A DNA stretch of 37,297 nt from Aquificota bacterium (GCA_015486105.1 WFSI01000034.1:1-37297); one strand, 5' to 3'. Numbered from the stretch's first letter, positions 8,086 to 19,563 are shown. Notes: generated by a model from the letters alone, not told the origin. Program-made: numbers and translations.

Positions 8086-8522
8086 GGATTCCCAGCAATA
8101 AGCCTAATCTTTAAAGGAAGCACGTCATGAAACCTCCCAAGGTAACTCCTGCAAGGAATCTCCACTACACATTGCCCCACCACACCAGGATTATCCACCA
8201 CCACCTTTATGTAGCCCTTCCTCTTTATGAAGAGTTTCCATCCATCGGATCCCCGGTAAAAGTTGGGTTGAGGCTCCAAATGAACGGTAGCCCCTTGGCA
8301 ATCAACGGTAGAAGGTATCTCAAAGACAGTAGCTGTAAGCCTCCGGTGATTCCAAACCAGAATCCAATGAACGCTTCTCCCAGGAGGGGCAACTACAGTA
8401 TCCCTTCTCACCTCAACGTAATCGTAGAAATCCCTTCCTTGAAGAACCTTAAGGGCATGGACAGGAAGAGATAGGGAAACTACCAAAAGAATCACCCCTG
8501 CAACAACCATTCCCTTTTTCAT
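8082..8522 (-). CDS. Secreted or lipid-anchor-free periplasmic protein of unknown function
   Basis: I do not recognise this 146-residue protein. It has a clear signal peptide: a KK start, a hydrophobic stretch at about 5-20, and a cleavage-like VHA at 21-23. The mature part of about 120 residues is beta-rich in appearance, with three cysteines (near 75, 118 and 124), compatible with one disulfide. There is no lipobox. The ATG is preceded by a GGGGGAAAGGGA stretch. Its stop overlaps the start of the DUF2520 gene, so the two are probably co-transcribed, which does not explain either function. Confidence 0.7.
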   Translation of the reverse strand: MKKGMVVAGVILLVVSLSLPVHALKVLQGRDFYDYVEVRRDTVVAPPGRSVHWILVWNHRRLTATVFEIPSTVDCQGATVHLEPQPNFYRGSDGWKLFIKRKGYIKVVVDNPGVVGQCVVEIPCRSYLGRFHDVLPLKIRLIAGNP

Positions 8523-8546
8523 TCCCTTTCCCCCTTAATGGTTATG

Positions 8547-8575
8547 AGGATATACAGCCAAGGGCCTTTCTGCAA
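8547..8575 (-). promoter_or_regulatory. Possible promoter of the secreted protein/DUF2520 pair
   Basis: Minus-strand TTGCAG (8570-8575), a 17-bp spacer and TATCCT (8547-8552) match the consensus at four of six positions each and lie 25 bp before the start codon. Confidence 0.35.
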
Positions 8576-8594
8576 GAAAAGAGATGGGGCTCGG

Positions 8595-8623
8595 TTGACA
8601 CGGAACTGATGCGGTTATATTTA
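8595..8623 (+). promoter_or_regulatory. Predicted promoter of the ribBA operon
   Basis: TTGACA (8595-8600), a 17-bp spacer and TATTTA (8618-8623). It overlaps the earliest in-frame ATG at 8609, which argues that the real ribBA start is the ATG at 8654. The leader would be only about 25 bases, too short for an FMN riboswitch, and none is visible. Confidence 0.5.
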
Positions 8624-8653
8624 ATCCCCATCAAAAGATTAGGAGTACATGTC

Positions 8654-9868
8654 ATGAAGGAATTTTCTTTTAACACTATAGAAGAAGCCATAGGAGACAT
8701 CCAGGCAGGAAAGATGGTGATCATGGTAGACGATGAAGACCGGGAAAATGAGGGGGACCTATTTTTATCAGCAGAAAAGGTCACACCCGAAGCCATCAAC
8801 TTTATGGCCAAATATGGAAGGGGACTCATATGTCTGGCCCTTACCCCTGACAGGGCAGACCAACTTCAGCTTCCTCTCATGGCCCCCCAAGACAACGGCA
8901 CCCCCTTTGGCACAGCTTTCACCGTTTCCGTAGATGCACGCCATGGGATCACTACTGGAATATCCGCTGCCGACCGGGCCCACACCATAAAGGTAGCCAT
9001 TGATCCTACAGCCAATCCCCATGATCTCGTGAGACCCGGTCACATCTTCCCTCTGAGGGCCAGGAGGGGAGGGGTTCTTAGAAGAGCAGGACATACCGAA
9101 GGCTCTGTGGATTTAGCTCGCTTGGCAGGGCTGTACCCAGCCGGGGTAATCTGCGAGATTATGAACGACGACGGTACCATGGCCCGGGTTCCCCAGCTCA
9201 TGGAATTCGCTAAAAAACACGGCCTTAAAATTATCACCATCGCCGACCTCATCCACTACCGACTCCAGAAAGAGTTTCTGGTGTATAGGGTGGCTGAGGC
9301 TGAGTTACCCACAGACTTTGGGAACTTTGGAATTATCGCCTATGACAATCACATAGACAACTTCACCCACGTAGCCCTAACCATAGGAGATGTGGCCACG
9401 GAAAAGCCCGTGCTGGTAAGGATGCACTCCCAATGTCTCACAGGGGACGTATTCCACTCCAAAAGGTGCGACTGTGGCTCCCAACTCCACAGATCCATGG
9501 AGATGATAGCCCAGGAAGGAAGAGGCGTCCTGGTTTACCTATCTCAGGAGGGGCGAGGTATTGGCTTGGACAATAAAATAAAGGCCTACCATCTCCAGGA
9601 CAAGGGACTGGACACAGTGGAAGCCAACGAGAAACTGGGTTTCCCCCCTGACCTCAGGGACTATGGCATAGGTGCCCAGATCCTGGTAGACTTAGGAGTA
9701 AAGAAGATCCGACTTCTCACCAACAACCCCAGAAAAATTATTGGCCTTAAAGGGTACGGCTTAGAGGTAGTAGAAAGGGTACCAATAGAGGTTCCACCAT
9801 CAGAGTGTAACAAAGACTACCTATCTGCTAAAAAAGAGAAGATGGGCCATTATTTGTGCCATCTTTAA
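8654..9868 (+). CDS. ribBA: Bifunctional DHBP synthase / GTP cyclohydrolase II
   Basis: The 404-residue protein supplies both precursors of riboflavin. The N-terminal half (about 1-200) makes 3,4-dihydroxy-2-butanone 4-phosphate from ribulose-5-phosphate and carries [11 protein letters not shown] and [13 protein letters not shown]. The C-terminal half (about 205-400) opens GTP and carries the zinc-binding cysteines of [20 protein letters not shown] and [11 protein letters not shown] chose ATG 8654 over the in-frame ATG 8609 because it aligns with family N-termini (FNTIEEAI), has AGGAG at 8641-8645, and because 8609 lies inside the promoter. ribH follows, but ribD and ribE are not in the window. 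A ribBA-ribH-nusB order is common in bacteria. Confidence 0.95.
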   Translation: MKEFSFNTIEEAIGDIQAGKMVIMVDDEDRENEGDLFLSAEKVTPEAINFMAKYGRGLICLALTPDRADQLQLPLMAPQDNGTPFGTAFTVSVDARHGITTGISAADRAHTIKVAIDPTANPHDLVRPGHIFPLRARRGGVLRRAGHTEGSVDLARLAGLYPAGVICEIMNDDGTMARVPQLMEFAKKHGLKIITIADLIHYRLQKEFLVYRVAEAELPTDFGNFGIIAYDNHIDNFTHVALTIGDVATEKPVLVRMHSQCLTGDVFHSKRCDCGSQLHRSMEMIAQEGRGVLVYLSQEGRGIGLDNKIKAYHLQDKGLDTVEANEKLGFPPDLRDYGIGAQILVDLGVKKIRLLTNNPRKIIGLKGYGLEVVERVPIEVPPSECNKDYLSAKKEKMGHYLCHL

Positions 9869-9888
9869 AAACACAAGGAGCAAAGAGC

Positions 9889-10356
9889 ATGCAGATAATA
9901 GAAGGTGAGCTAAAAGGGCAAGGGCTAAGATTCGCCCTGGTAGCAAGCAGGTTCAATGACTTCATCACATCCAAACTGGTAGAAGGGGCCTTGGATCAGC
10001 TTCTCCGCCACGGTGTGGATAAAGGGGATGTCCATATAGTCAAAGTCCCAGGGGCCTTTGAGGTCCCTCTGGTAGCCAAAAAACTCGCCTCTTCAGGAGA
10101 CTACCAGGGTATTATTTGCCTGTCAGCGGTAATTAGGGGATCAACTCCGCACTTCGAATATGTGAGTTCCGAGGTGACCAAGGGAATAGCCCAAGTGAGC
10201 CTGGAGACAGGTATACCTGTGATCTACGGGGTCATTACGGCGGATACTATCGAACAGGCTGTGGAAAGGGCTGGGACAAAGATGGGGAACAAAGGAGGAG
10301 ACGCTGCCTTGGCTGCTTTGGAGATGGCCAACCTAATAAATAAGCTCCCCACATGA
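9889..10356 (+). CDS. ribH: 6,7-dimethyl-8-ribityllumazine synthase
   Basis: The 155-residue protein joins the DHBP product of RibBA with 5-amino-6-ribitylaminouracil to form lumazine, the penultimate riboflavin intermediate. Motifs include [12 protein letters not shown], the phosphate/substrate site VPGAFEVPL, the catalytic-histidine region [14 protein letters not shown] and [17 protein letters not shown] chose the ATG at 9889 because AAGGAG (9875-9880) is correctly spaced and the preceding 11 codons are not part of the family. It begins 20 bp after ribBA and ends one base before nusB. The full-length family size suggests an icosahedral or pentameric enzyme. Confidence 0.95.
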   Translation: MQIIEGELKGQGLRFALVASRFNDFITSKLVEGALDQLLRHGVDKGDVHIVKVPGAFEVPLVAKKLASSGDYQGIICLSAVIRGSTPHFEYVSSEVTKGIAQVSLETGIPVIYGVITADTIEQAVERAGTKMGNKGGDAALAALEMANLINKLPT

Positions 10357-10357
10357 A

Positions 10358-10768
10358 ATGAAACCCAGGGACAGGAGCAAGGCGAGAGAACTGGCCCTAG
10401 CTCTCCTATTCCAGGATCACTTCCAAAGACATCCCCCCATAAAGGAGGCCTTTGCCCTTTTAGAAAACAAGCAGCCCCAGATCAGAGAGAGGGCCCTCCA
10501 CATAAGGGAAGGAGTAAAGGAAAGAGAGAGAGAATTGGAGATTATTATAGAAGAATACAGCAAATGGAAGAAGGAACGGATAGACATTATAGACAAAACC
10601 ATTTTAAAAATGGCTCTCTACGAGATGTTATACGATCCCCAAGTTCCCCCTGCTGTTGCCATAGACGAAGCTGTGGAATTGGCTAAAAAGTTTTCCTCTG
10701 GCAACGCTTATAGATTCATCAATGGCCTTTTAGACCGGGTAAGAAAGGAAAAGATGAGGAGACAATAA
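10358..10768 (+). CDS. nusB: Transcription antitermination factor NusB
   Basis: The 136-residue all-helical protein starts with RSKARELALALLFQ, the RNA-binding arginine-rich start of NusB. It ends with AIDEAVELAKKFSSGNAYRFINGLLDRV, the most conserved part of the family. NusB with NusE/S10 binds boxA RNA and supports rRNA antitermination. It lies one base after the ribH stop; this ribH-nusB adjacency is widespread. The end of the gene carries GAGGAGAC, which acts as the SD of der. Confidence 0.93.
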   Translation: MKPRDRSKARELALALLFQDHFQRHPPIKEAFALLENKQPQIRERALHIREGVKERERELEIIIEEYSKWKKERIDIIDKTILKMALYEMLYDPQVPPAVAIDEAVELAKKFSSGNAYRFINGLLDRVRKEKMRRQ

Positions 10769-10770
10769 CC

Positions 10771-12066
10771 TTGTTCAAGATCACCATAGTGGGTAGACCA
10801 AACGTAGGAAAATCCAGCCTCTTCAATCTCCTTGTAGGGTCAAGGAGAGCGGTGACAGCTCCCATGCCAGGGGTAACCGTTGATAGGATAACGGAAGAGA
10901 TTACATGGAGAGGTAAAAGGGCCATGCTCACAGATACAGGAGGCATCGGCTTAGAGGGATTACCCGAAGGGGAAGGAATAAAAAAACAGATGGAACAAGC
11001 CATAGAAGAGGCCAATCTATGTATATTCATGGTAGACGTGAGGGAGGGCCTCCACCCCTTAGACCGAGAGATACACAGCCTCTTGCATAGAAAAGGGAAA
11101 CCCCATCTGGTGGCTGCCAACAAAGCGGACAGTAACTCCTGGGAAAGGGAGGCTACGGCCTTTTATGAGTTGGGGATGGAAACCATCTACCCCATCTCGG
11201 TAACCCAGAAGAAAGGTATAGACAGCCTTATGAATGCCGTCTTTCTCTTAGTAGAAGGGGGAGAACCAAGGGAAAAATTCCAAGAGGCCATTCCTCTGGC
11301 CATAGTGGGTAGACCAAACGTGGGGAAATCCAGCCTCCTCAATCGCCTGCTGGGAGAAGAAAGGGTAGTGGTAAGCGAGACGCCAGGGACCACAAGAGAC
11401 TCCATCGAAGTACCCTTCTCCTATAAAGGCCACAGATTTGTTCTCATCGATACCGCGGGGCTTCGCCGCAAGGCCAGAGTAGACAAGCCCTTAGAGGCCT
11501 ATTCCATAACCAGAACAGTGGAGAGTATTCAAAAATCCCACATATGCCTTCTCCTTGTGGATGCCCAGGAAGGTCCCACCACCCAAGACCAGAAAATCGC
11601 CGCACTCATTATAAAGAAAAAAAAGGCGTGCCTTCTCACTATTAGTAAAACCGACCTCTTAACCCCAGAAACCAGGAAACGCATGGAAGCCCTCCTTCAG
11701 GTAAAGTTCCACTTTCTCCCCCCCTTCACACCCATCTACACCTCAGCAGTGACAGGGAAGGGGGTAGTCCAGGCTTTGGACAAGGCCGCATCTCTGAACA
11801 AGAAGTACACCTCTCAAGTCCCCACAAGCCTTCTTAATCAAGCCCTCAAGGAGGTCTTGTCCCGTCACTCTCCTATCCTGGAAGGAAAGAGGAGCAAAAT
11901 ATACTACGGTACCCAGATAGCTACTGCCCCTCCCCAGTTCCTTCTCTTTGCCAATGTATCCCAGGGTATCCCATCGTCCTACAGGAGATACCTGGAGAGA
12001 TGCCTCATCCAGCATCTGGGGTTGGAAGGCATCCCCATAAAGCTTACTTTTAAACCCAGGAGGTGA
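10771..12066 (+). CDS. der: Ribosome-assembly GTPase Der (EngA)
   Basis: The 431-residue protein has the two tandem GTPase domains unique to Der and a C-terminal KH-like domain (about 350-431). GTPase 1: G1 GRPNVGKS at 8-15, G3 DTGG at 55-58, G4 NKAD at 117-120. GTPase 2: G1 GRPNVGKS at 180-187, G3 DTAGLRRKARV from 227, and G4 SKTD at 292-295, where most Der proteins have NKWD. It matures the 50S subunit. The start is TTG at 10771, two bases after the nusB stop and preceded by GAGGAG. The serine in the second G4 is unusual but may still bind guanine. Confidence 0.95.
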   Translation: MFKITIVGRPNVGKSSLFNLLVGSRRAVTAPMPGVTVDRITEEITWRGKRAMLTDTGGIGLEGLPEGEGIKKQMEQAIEEANLCIFMVDVREGLHPLDREIHSLLHRKGKPHLVAANKADSNSWEREATAFYELGMETIYPISVTQKKGIDSLMNAVFLLVEGGEPREKFQEAIPLAIVGRPNVGKSSLLNRLLGEERVVVSETPGTTRDSIEVPFSYKGHRFVLIDTAGLRRKARVDKPLEAYSITRTVESIQKSHICLLLVDAQEGPTTQDQKIAALIIKKKKACLLTISKTDLLTPETRKRMEALLQVKFHFLPPFTPIYTSAVTGKGVVQALDKAASLNKKYTSQVPTSLLNQALKEVLSRHSPILEGKRSKIYYGTQIATAPPQFLLFANVSQGIPSSYRRYLERCLIQHLGLEGIPIKLTFKPRR

Positions 12067-12067
12067 T

Positions 12068-13120
12068 ATGGACTGGATTCCCCAAGAAGAAAAACCTTAT
12101 CTTTTGGGCCTTATAGCTGGGGTGGTCATTGCCACCATCTTTTTCTACCTCCTCCTCTCTTACTCCTACGTGATTAACGCACCCCTATGCCAGGGAAACG
12201 CTTCGGCATTGGTCACCTTGGAAAAAGGGGAAAGGATAGGAAGCTTCCTAAAGGAACTGGAACAGCAGGGGGTGAAGGTCAATCCCTTTTTCTTCCGTCT
12301 TTATCTAAAACTGACGGGCCACTCCCGAGATCTAAAAGCGGGGGAATACATGGTATCTACCAGTCAATCCATCAAAAGTCTTGCCCAAGCCCTGATAAGG
12401 GGGAAAATATACCTGAGAACAACTATCGTCTGGGAAGGGATGAATATGTTCGACATTGCCCACCTTCTGGTTCAATTAAATATTATATCCCAGGAAAAGG
12501 ACTTCATCAATGCAGCAACTAACCCTGTTCTCCTTAGAAAACTCAAAATACCAGGGAAAACCGCCGAAGGTTTCCTCTTTCCAGAAACCTACCGGTTTCC
12601 TAAGGGATATCCTGCCTTCCGGATAGTAGAAAAGATGGCCTACACCTTTTGGGACAGGCTTCCTAAAGAAATCAGGGAAAAGGAGAGGCTTGACCTTTAT
12701 CAAACTATCACTTTGGCCTCTATTATCCAAAAGGAGACCTTTCTAAAAGAAGAGATGCCCCTTGTATCCGCCGTATACCATAATAGGCTAAGGAAAGGCA
12801 TGAGACTTCAGGCAGACCCCACTGTGATATACGCTATCAGGCTCAAATACGGCAAAGAAAAGCCCATCCTCAGCAAGAAAGATTTGCACATCAAGTCTCC
12901 ATACAACACTTATATGCATCAGGGACTCCCACCGGGGCCTATCTGTAATCCCGGCCTGGACGCTTTGAAAGCCGCTGTTCATCCGGCAAAGGTAGGATAC
13001 CTCTATTTTGTGGCAAGAGGAGACGGCACTCACGTATTCTCCCGCACCCTGGCAGAGCATAACAGAGCTGTAGCCCGATACATCAGAGAATTACAGAAAC
13101 AAAGAGAAACAGCTCGCTAA
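12068..13120 (+). CDS. mltG: Endolytic murein transglycosylase MltG
   Basis: The 350-residue protein is a YceG-like inner-membrane lytic transglycosylase that cuts nascent glycan strands. A single transmembrane helix lies at about 11-33 after a short cytoplasmic start, and a LysM-like region at about 45-105. The catalytic domain carries FPETYRFP, LASIIQKET with catalytic Glu at about 223, and YHNRLRKGMRLQADPTVIYA. The ATG starts one base after the der stop, so it is the last gene of the ribBA-ribH-nusB-der-mltG run. The stop lies inside an inverted repeat shared with convergent atpC. Confidence 0.95.
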   Translation: MDWIPQEEKPYLLGLIAGVVIATIFFYLLLSYSYVINAPLCQGNASALVTLEKGERIGSFLKELEQQGVKVNPFFFRLYLKLTGHSRDLKAGEYMVSTSQSIKSLAQALIRGKIYLRTTIVWEGMNMFDIAHLLVQLNIISQEKDFINAATNPVLLRKLKIPGKTAEGFLFPETYRFPKGYPAFRIVEKMAYTFWDRLPKEIREKERLDLYQTITLASIIQKETFLKEEMPLVSAVYHNRLRKGMRLQADPTVIYAIRLKYGKEKPILSKKDLHIKSPYNTYMHQGLPPGPICNPGLDALKAAVHPAKVGYLYFVARGDGTHVFSRTLAEHNRAVARYIRELQKQRETAR

Positions 13121-13141
13121 AGGACCTTACTAAGCTGTTTC
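13106..13141. terminator. Bidirectional hairpin between convergent mltG and atpC
   Basis: GAAACAGCT (13106-13114) and AGCTGTTTC (13133-13141) are a perfect 9-bp inverted repeat; the loop contains a smaller AAGG/CCTT stem. Both stop codons (mltG TAA at 13118-13120, atpC TAG at 13130-13132) lie inside it. T-runs are only three bases long, so strength is uncertain. Confidence 0.45.
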
Positions 13142-13537
13142 CAAGACCTTAAGCTGAGCCCTTACCCTCTCCAGTTGGCGGGATATGGCCTCCCTCTCCT
13201 CCGGTGACACATCTCCCTTCAAGCGCTGAGAGAACTCCTCATAGTCCCTCCTAACGGCATCCCTATCAATCTCAGAAGGTCTCCGTGCCATCTCAGTAAG
13301 TATAAGCACCCTGGAAGGACCCACTTCGGCATAGCCCCAACCAACAGCTAAGGCCTCCCTTTTTCCAACGGACTCATAGACCAATCGGCCAGGCCTCACA
13401 GTAGTGAGAAAAGGGGTATGCCCTGGGAGTACCCCAAATTCACCCTCTCCCCCAGGGACTGTGACTATCTCCACCTCCTGGGAAACCACCTGGCTCTTGG
13501 GAGTAACTATTTCCAGCTTGAGGGCCTCTTCTGCCAT
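13130..13537 (-). CDS. atpC: F-type ATP synthase epsilon subunit
   Basis: The 135-residue protein has the epsilon beta-sandwich with EIVTVPGGEGEFGVLPGHTPFLTTVRPG in the first 60 residues and a two-helix C-terminal domain (about 88-135). It sits in the F1 central stalk and regulates ATPase activity. It is the last gene of the cluster, three bases after atpD, with a typical length. It converges on mltG with a gap of nine bases. Confidence 0.94.
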   Translation of the reverse strand: MAEEALKLEIVTPKSQVVSQEVEIVTVPGGEGEFGVLPGHTPFLTTVRPGRLVYESVGKREALAVGWGYAEVGPSRVLILTEMARRPSEIDRDAVRRDYEEFSQRLKGDVSPEEREAISRQLERVRAQLKVLETA

Positions 13538-13540
13538 ACT

Positions 13541-15854
<2,314 letters not shown>

Positions 15855-15863
15855 GGCCCCCTC

Positions 15864-17372
15864 CTATACCACAAACGTCTTTTTGAACTCTTCCACCGTC
15901 CCTTTCATCTGGCCTTCCAAATCAGTGGGAATCTCCCTTTTGTCCTTTATCTCTTTGAGAATATCTAAATGAGAGCTCTTGAGATACTGTAGATACTCCT
16001 CCTCAAAACGGCGACACACATCTACAGGAAGGTCATCCAAATAACCGTTAATCCCCACAAAAATAATAGCTATCTGCTCCTCAACAGGCATAGGCTGGTA
16101 CTGATCCTGTTTAAGGATCTCCACCATCCTCTCTCCCCTGATCAGGAGTTTCCTGGTAGACTCGTCTAACTCGCTGGCAAACTGGGCAAAGGCCTCCATC
16201 TCCCTGTACTGGGCCAGGTCCAACCTGAGCATGCCTGCCACTTGCTTCATAGCCTTGATCTGGGCAGCCCCGCCCACTCGAGAAACGGATAGACCCACAG
16301 ATATGGCTGGACGCACACCAGCATAAAAAAGATCTGTCACCAAGTATATCTGACCATCAGTAATAGAAATAACGTTAGTAGGGATGTAAGCTGAAACGTC
16401 ACCTGCCTGTGTCTCGATGATAGGGAGAGCCGTGAGAGAGCCACCTTTCAACTCCTCGCTCATCTTAGCGGCCCTTTCCAAGAGACGAGAGTGAAGATAA
16501 AAGATATCACCAGGGTAAGCCTCACGGCCAGGGGGACGCCTCAGCAAGAGGGACATCTCTCTATAGGCCTGGGCCTGTTTGGTAAGGTCATCGTAAATAA
16601 TGAGGGCATGCTTACCCTGATCCCTAAACCACTCACCCATGGCACAACCTGCATAGGGAGCCAAATAGAGCAGCGGTGCAGGCTCACTGGCAGTAGCTGC
16701 CACCACCATGGTGTAATCCATAGCCCCATATTGGCGGAGCTTTTCCACAATCTGAGCAACCAAGGAGCGTTTCTGACCAATGGCTACATAGATACAATAG
16801 ACATCGGTATCTTTCTGATTAATGATAGTATCAATAGCTATAGCCGTTTTACCCGTCTGCCTATCACCAATAATAAGCTCCCTCTGACCCCTACCAATAG
16901 GAATCATTGAATCTATAGCCTTCAGCCCTGTTTGAAGGGGTTCACAAACAGGCTGACGATCAACTACACCAGGGGCCAGCCTCTCTACAGGAGCAAACTC
17001 CGTAGCCTCTATGGGGCCCATGCCATCTATAGGCTGGCCCAAGGGATTCACTACCCTTCCTATAAGGGACTCTCCCACAGGCACCTGGACGATCCTTTTC
17101 GTCCTTTTTACCCTGTCCCCTTCCTTAATATAGACATCCTCTCCAAGGATAACTATACCCACACTATCCTCTTCCAAGTTGAAGGCCATGCCATAAACAC
17201 CATGGGAAAACTCCACCAGCTCCGAGTACATAACATTGTCCAAGCCGTAGACGCGGGCAATCCTATCACCCACATAGGTAATGATACCCTCCTCGGCCAG
17301 CTCCACCCCTCTCTCGAAGTCTTCAATCCGCTGCTTTAAAATTTCGCTAATCTCTTCTGCCTTGATCTGCAT
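15864..17372 (-). CDS. atpA: F-type ATP synthase alpha subunit
   Basis: The 502-residue non-catalytic nucleotide-binding subunit has Walker A GDRQTGKT at about 169-176 and [13 protein letters not shown], with [21 protein letters not shown] downstream. I use the ATG at 17370-17372 because [16 protein letters not shown] aligns exactly with alpha-subunit starts. An in-frame GTG three codons upstream overlaps the atpH stop (GTGA) and is an alternative. It follows atpH closely in the atpF'-F-H-A-G-D-C operon. Motifs and length are normal. Confidence 0.97.
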   Translation of the reverse strand: MQIKAEEISEILKQRIEDFERGVELAEEGIITYVGDRIARVYGLDNVMYSELVEFSHGVYGMAFNLEEDSVGIVILGEDVYIKEGDRVKRTKRIVQVPVGESLIGRVVNPLGQPIDGMGPIEATEFAPVERLAPGVVDRQPVCEPLQTGLKAIDSMIPIGRGQRELIIGDRQTGKTAIAIDTIINQKDTDVYCIYVAIGQKRSLVAQIVEKLRQYGAMDYTMVVAATASEPAPLLYLAPYAGCAMGEWFRDQGKHALIIYDDLTKQAQAYREMSLLLRRPPGREAYPGDIFYLHSRLLERAAKMSEELKGGSLTALPIIETQAGDVSAYIPTNVISITDGQIYLVTDLFYAGVRPAISVGLSVSRVGGAAQIKAMKQVAGMLRLDLAQYREMEAFAQFASELDESTRKLLIRGERMVEILKQDQYQPMPVEEQIAIIFVGINGYLDDLPVDVCRRFEEEYLQYLKSSHLDILKEIKDKREIPTDLEGQMKGTVEEFKKTFVV

Positions 17373-17377
17373 ACCTC

Positions 17378-17920
17378 TCACCCCTCTATGAGCTTCTCTC
17401 TAATCTGTTCTAAATTTCCCTTTATGCTTCCATCAAAAACCACACCGCCAAGAAGAGTCACCACCCCGCCAATAATGGAGGGGTCCTCTTCCACCTCCAA
17501 AACCACCTTTTTACCCACCAATTCCTGAAAACTTCTACTCAAATAAGCCACATCCTGAGAAGTAAGGGGCCTCGCCGTACGGACCCTTCCCCTCACTTGG
17601 CCCAACACCTCATCTGCCAGCTTTCTAAACTCCTCTATTATCATGTCCAAAAAGCTTATTCTCTCCTTTTCGATAAGTATGAGGACAAAGTTCTTCAAAG
17701 GGGAAGAGAGTCCCAAATCCTCCACCAAAATCTTCCCCATCTCTAAACGGTCTCTTCGAGGAACAACAGGCTGGGATAAATAGCGAAACAAACGGGGATT
17801 AGCCTCCAAAATCTGGGCAACCTTTCTAAGTTCATCGTAAGCCTTTTCAAAATCGCCCTTGTGCTCCTTGAGATTCTCCACCAGGGCATTTGCATAGCGG
17901 GTAGCCAGGGCTTTGCTCAT
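17378..17920 (-). CDS. atpH: F-type ATP synthase delta subunit (OSCP)
   Basis: The 180-residue protein begins with [15 protein letters not shown], the usual start of delta/OSCP, and ends with [27 protein letters not shown], equivalent to the conserved GG.....D.S....L..... tail. It caps F1 and connects to the b stator. Its ATG overlaps the atpF stop by one base (TAATG), giving tight coupling. Confidence 0.93.
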   Translation of the reverse strand: MSKALATRYANALVENLKEHKGDFEKAYDELRKVAQILEANPRLFRYLSQPVVPRRDRLEMGKILVEDLGLSSPLKNFVLILIEKERISFLDMIIEEFRKLADEVLGQVRGRVRTARPLTSQDVAYLSRSFQELVGKKVVLEVEEDPSIIGGVVTLLGGVVFDGSIKGNLEQIREKLIEG

Positions 17921-18513
17921 TAATGCACCCCTCTGATCTTAATCTTAGTAGCATACTCCTCCAAAAGCCTCTCCTGATCTTCATCAGTAAAGCTCTCCTT
18001 AAGAAGCTTTTCAGCCATACCTACGGAGAGTTCAGCTGCCTCCTTCTGAAGCTCTATCCTGGCCTTCTTCACCTCCAAATCAGCCGCTGCCCCTGCCTGT
18101 TCCCGGATCCTCTCCACTATCCTCTCTGTCTCTTCCTTTATCCGCTTCACCTGCTCGTCCCTTTCCCTTTCAGCCTGGTAAAGGAGATCCTTTAGCTCTA
18201 CCTCAGCACCTTTCACCTTTTCTGCGTACTCTTGGGCCCGTCGTTGAGCCTCCTCTTGAGCCTCCTTGGCCTCCTTCAAAGCTACCTCAATAGAATGAAC
18301 CCTCTCTTTAAAGTAGTTTTTCACAGGCTGTCCAACGAACTTGTAAAGTAAAAATACAAAGATAACAAAATTTATAACCCGGAAGGCCTCCATCATAATA
18401 CTCACATGATGGACCTCCTCCCCCTCCCCAGCTAAAGCCACACCCACAAATAAAAAGAACAATAACAAGGATAAAAGGATTTTCCTCAGCTCCTTAGATC
18501 CTACGACTCCCAT
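17920..18513 (-). CDS. atpF: F-type ATP synthase subunit b with N-terminal signal-like segment
   Basis: The 197-residue protein has two hydrophobic stretches: a signal-peptide-like one at about 11-28 ending in ALA, and the membrane anchor of b at about 42-62 (FRVINFVIFVFLLYKFV). After these comes a long charged coiled coil (about 70-170) that forms the peripheral stalk. The extra N-terminal segment is a feature I recall from deltaproteobacterial b subunits. It overlaps the preceding b' gene by 13 bp and atpH by one base. Two different stalk genes imply a b/b' heterodimer. Confidence 0.9.
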   Translation of the reverse strand: MGVVGSKELRKILLSLLLFFLFVGVALAGEGEEVHHVSIMMEAFRVINFVIFVFLLYKFVGQPVKNYFKERVHSIEVALKEAKEAQEEAQRRAQEYAEKVKGAEVELKDLLYQAERERDEQVKRIKEETERIVERIREQAGAAADLEVKKARIELQKEAAELSVGMAEKLLKESFTDEDQERLLEEYATKIKIRGVH

Positions 18514-18956
18514 TTTCCCCTCTCCTTGCTATCCAGAGGCCTTCCCAATAGACGCTCGGCTATGCTAATAGAAAGAACCTGGGCAAACCTCTCCAGTACC
18601 ATTGAAGCCTCCCCTCTCTCCCTTTCAATCCTCTCTTTGATCTGCTTAAGCTGACCTTCAGCGTCTTCCCTGGCCTTCGCTAGGGCTTCCTTCTGACCTT
18701 CTACAGCCTGAAGCCTACCCTCATTTACCAACCTAAGGGCCTGCTGGCGAGCTTCAGCGATCTTTTCTTCATACTCCTTCATAAGTCTCTCCGCCTCCTC
18801 AGTAAGGCGGCGGGCCTCATCCATAGCACCTTCCACTTTCCCCTTCCGCTCGTCAAAAATATTCAAAATAGGTTTTAAAATAAGCGCATTAAAAAGGACA
18901 ACCAAAACTATGAAATTCACCATCTGGATGAACAAGGTGTAATCCAGATTCACCAT
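18501..18956 (-). CDS. atpF': F-type ATP synthase subunit b' (second b-type stalk)
   Basis: The 151-residue protein has one N-terminal membrane helix (about 8-27) followed by the ILNIFDERKGKVEGAMDEAR motif and a coiled coil rich in Glu, Lys and Ala to the end. This matches b/b' stator subunits. It is the first ATP-synthase gene in this cluster; no a (atpB) or c (atpE) gene lies upstream, so the ion-conducting F0 part must be encoded elsewhere. The SD is weak (GGGTGG). Confidence 0.9.
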   Translation of the reverse strand: MVNLDYTLFIQMVNFIVLVVLFNALILKPILNIFDERKGKVEGAMDEARRLTEEAERLMKEYEEKIAEARQQALRLVNEGRLQAVEGQKEALAKAREDAEGQLKQIKERIERERGEASMVLERFAQVLSISIAERLLGRPLDSKERGKWES

Positions 18957-18999
18957 AATCCACCCCGCACCTGTTATTTATTTCTCAAACTCTCGCGGT

Positions 19000-19028
19000 G
19001 AGTAGCATAAAAAAAAAGAGAATGTCAA
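19000..19028 (-). promoter_or_regulatory. Weak candidate promoter for the atp genes
   Basis: A perfect minus-strand TTGACA (19023-19028) is followed by a T-rich tract and ATGCTACTC, with no good -10 (TGCTAC at 15 bp spacing). It lies between the bactofilin stop and atpF' and could provide separate atp transcription. I see no strong terminator between the two genes. Confidence 0.25.
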
Positions 19029-19072
19029 GGCCAAGAACCAATTCGGTAAATGGGATTTTGCCACCATCCTAA

Positions 19073-19459
19073 CTATAGGGTTCCCTTTTCCATAGGTATC
19101 ACCCTTTCCTCACCTTCCTCAAGCTCCATTTGACAATGGCCAGTGAAATGGGCACCTTCTTCCACTGCCAACTTAGGGGTAGCAACATCCCCCACCACCT
19201 TTCCTGAAGACAGGATCTCTACCCTATCCTTAGCAGTGATATTGCCAATCACTTTCCCTGCCACCTGAATAGAACCCACTTTCACCTCAGCTTGAACATC
19301 CGCCTCCCTCCCCACAACAAGATGACCATCAGAGGATATCTCACCTTCTATCTTACCGTCCAACCTCACCACACCATCAAATAGAAGGGTGCCTCTGAAC
19401 TCCGTACCTTTCCCCAAAAAGGCTTGAAGCTCTCCCTTCACTTGCTCTTTCTTTGCCAT
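19073..19459 (-). CDS. Bactofilin family cytoskeletal protein
   Basis: The 128-residue protein is a bactofilin (DUF583), a self-polymerising right-handed beta-helix. The core (about 12-115) shows repeats with regularly spaced glycine and valine/isoleucine, such as FRGTLLFDGVVRLDGKIEGEI, LVVGREADVQAEVKVGSIQVAGKVIGNI and EILSSGKVVGDVATPKL. Bactofilins scaffold cell shape and polar or envelope proteins. The ATG has a GAGAGGGGAT SD. Bactofilin directly upstream of the atp operon is, as I recall, common in deltaproteobacteria, often with parA-parB, which are not present here. Confidence 0.9.
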   Translation of the reverse strand: MAKKEQVKGELQAFLGKGTEFRGTLLFDGVVRLDGKIEGEISSDGHLVVGREADVQAEVKVGSIQVAGKVIGNITAKDRVEILSSGKVVGDVATPKLAVEEGAHFTGHCQMELEEGEERVIPMEKGTL

Positions 19460-19496
19460 ATCATCCCCTCTCTCTATGCCTATGGTTGATACCTAC

Positions 19497-19525
19497 TTTT
19501 AACTTACGGACAGAATGGGTGTCAA
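19497..19525 (-). promoter_or_regulatory. Predicted promoter of bactofilin (and possibly the atp operon)
   Basis: Minus-strand TTGACA (19520-19525), 17-bp spacer, TTAAAA (19497-19502). The -35 is perfect and the -10 weak (three of six). Confidence 0.4.
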
Positions 19526-19534
19526 TGTCAGTTA

Positions 19535-19563
19535 GCTACAGAGATACACCGGCCGGGTATAAT
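19535..19563 (+). promoter_or_regulatory. Possible promoter of the metallophosphoesterase gene
   Basis: A perfect TATAAT (19558-19563) lies 17 bp after GCTACA (19535-19540). A start near 19570 would leave almost no leader for the ATG at 19583, supporting the second ATG at 19613. Confidence 0.4.

Noticed and set aside
8609-8653. Upstream ATG of ribBA as the true start
   Set aside because: It lies within the predicted promoter; the ATG at 8654 has an SD and matches family starts.
8523-8653. FMN riboswitch before ribBA
   Set aside because: The leader is about 25 bases from the predicted start, and no RFN-like conserved segments are visible.
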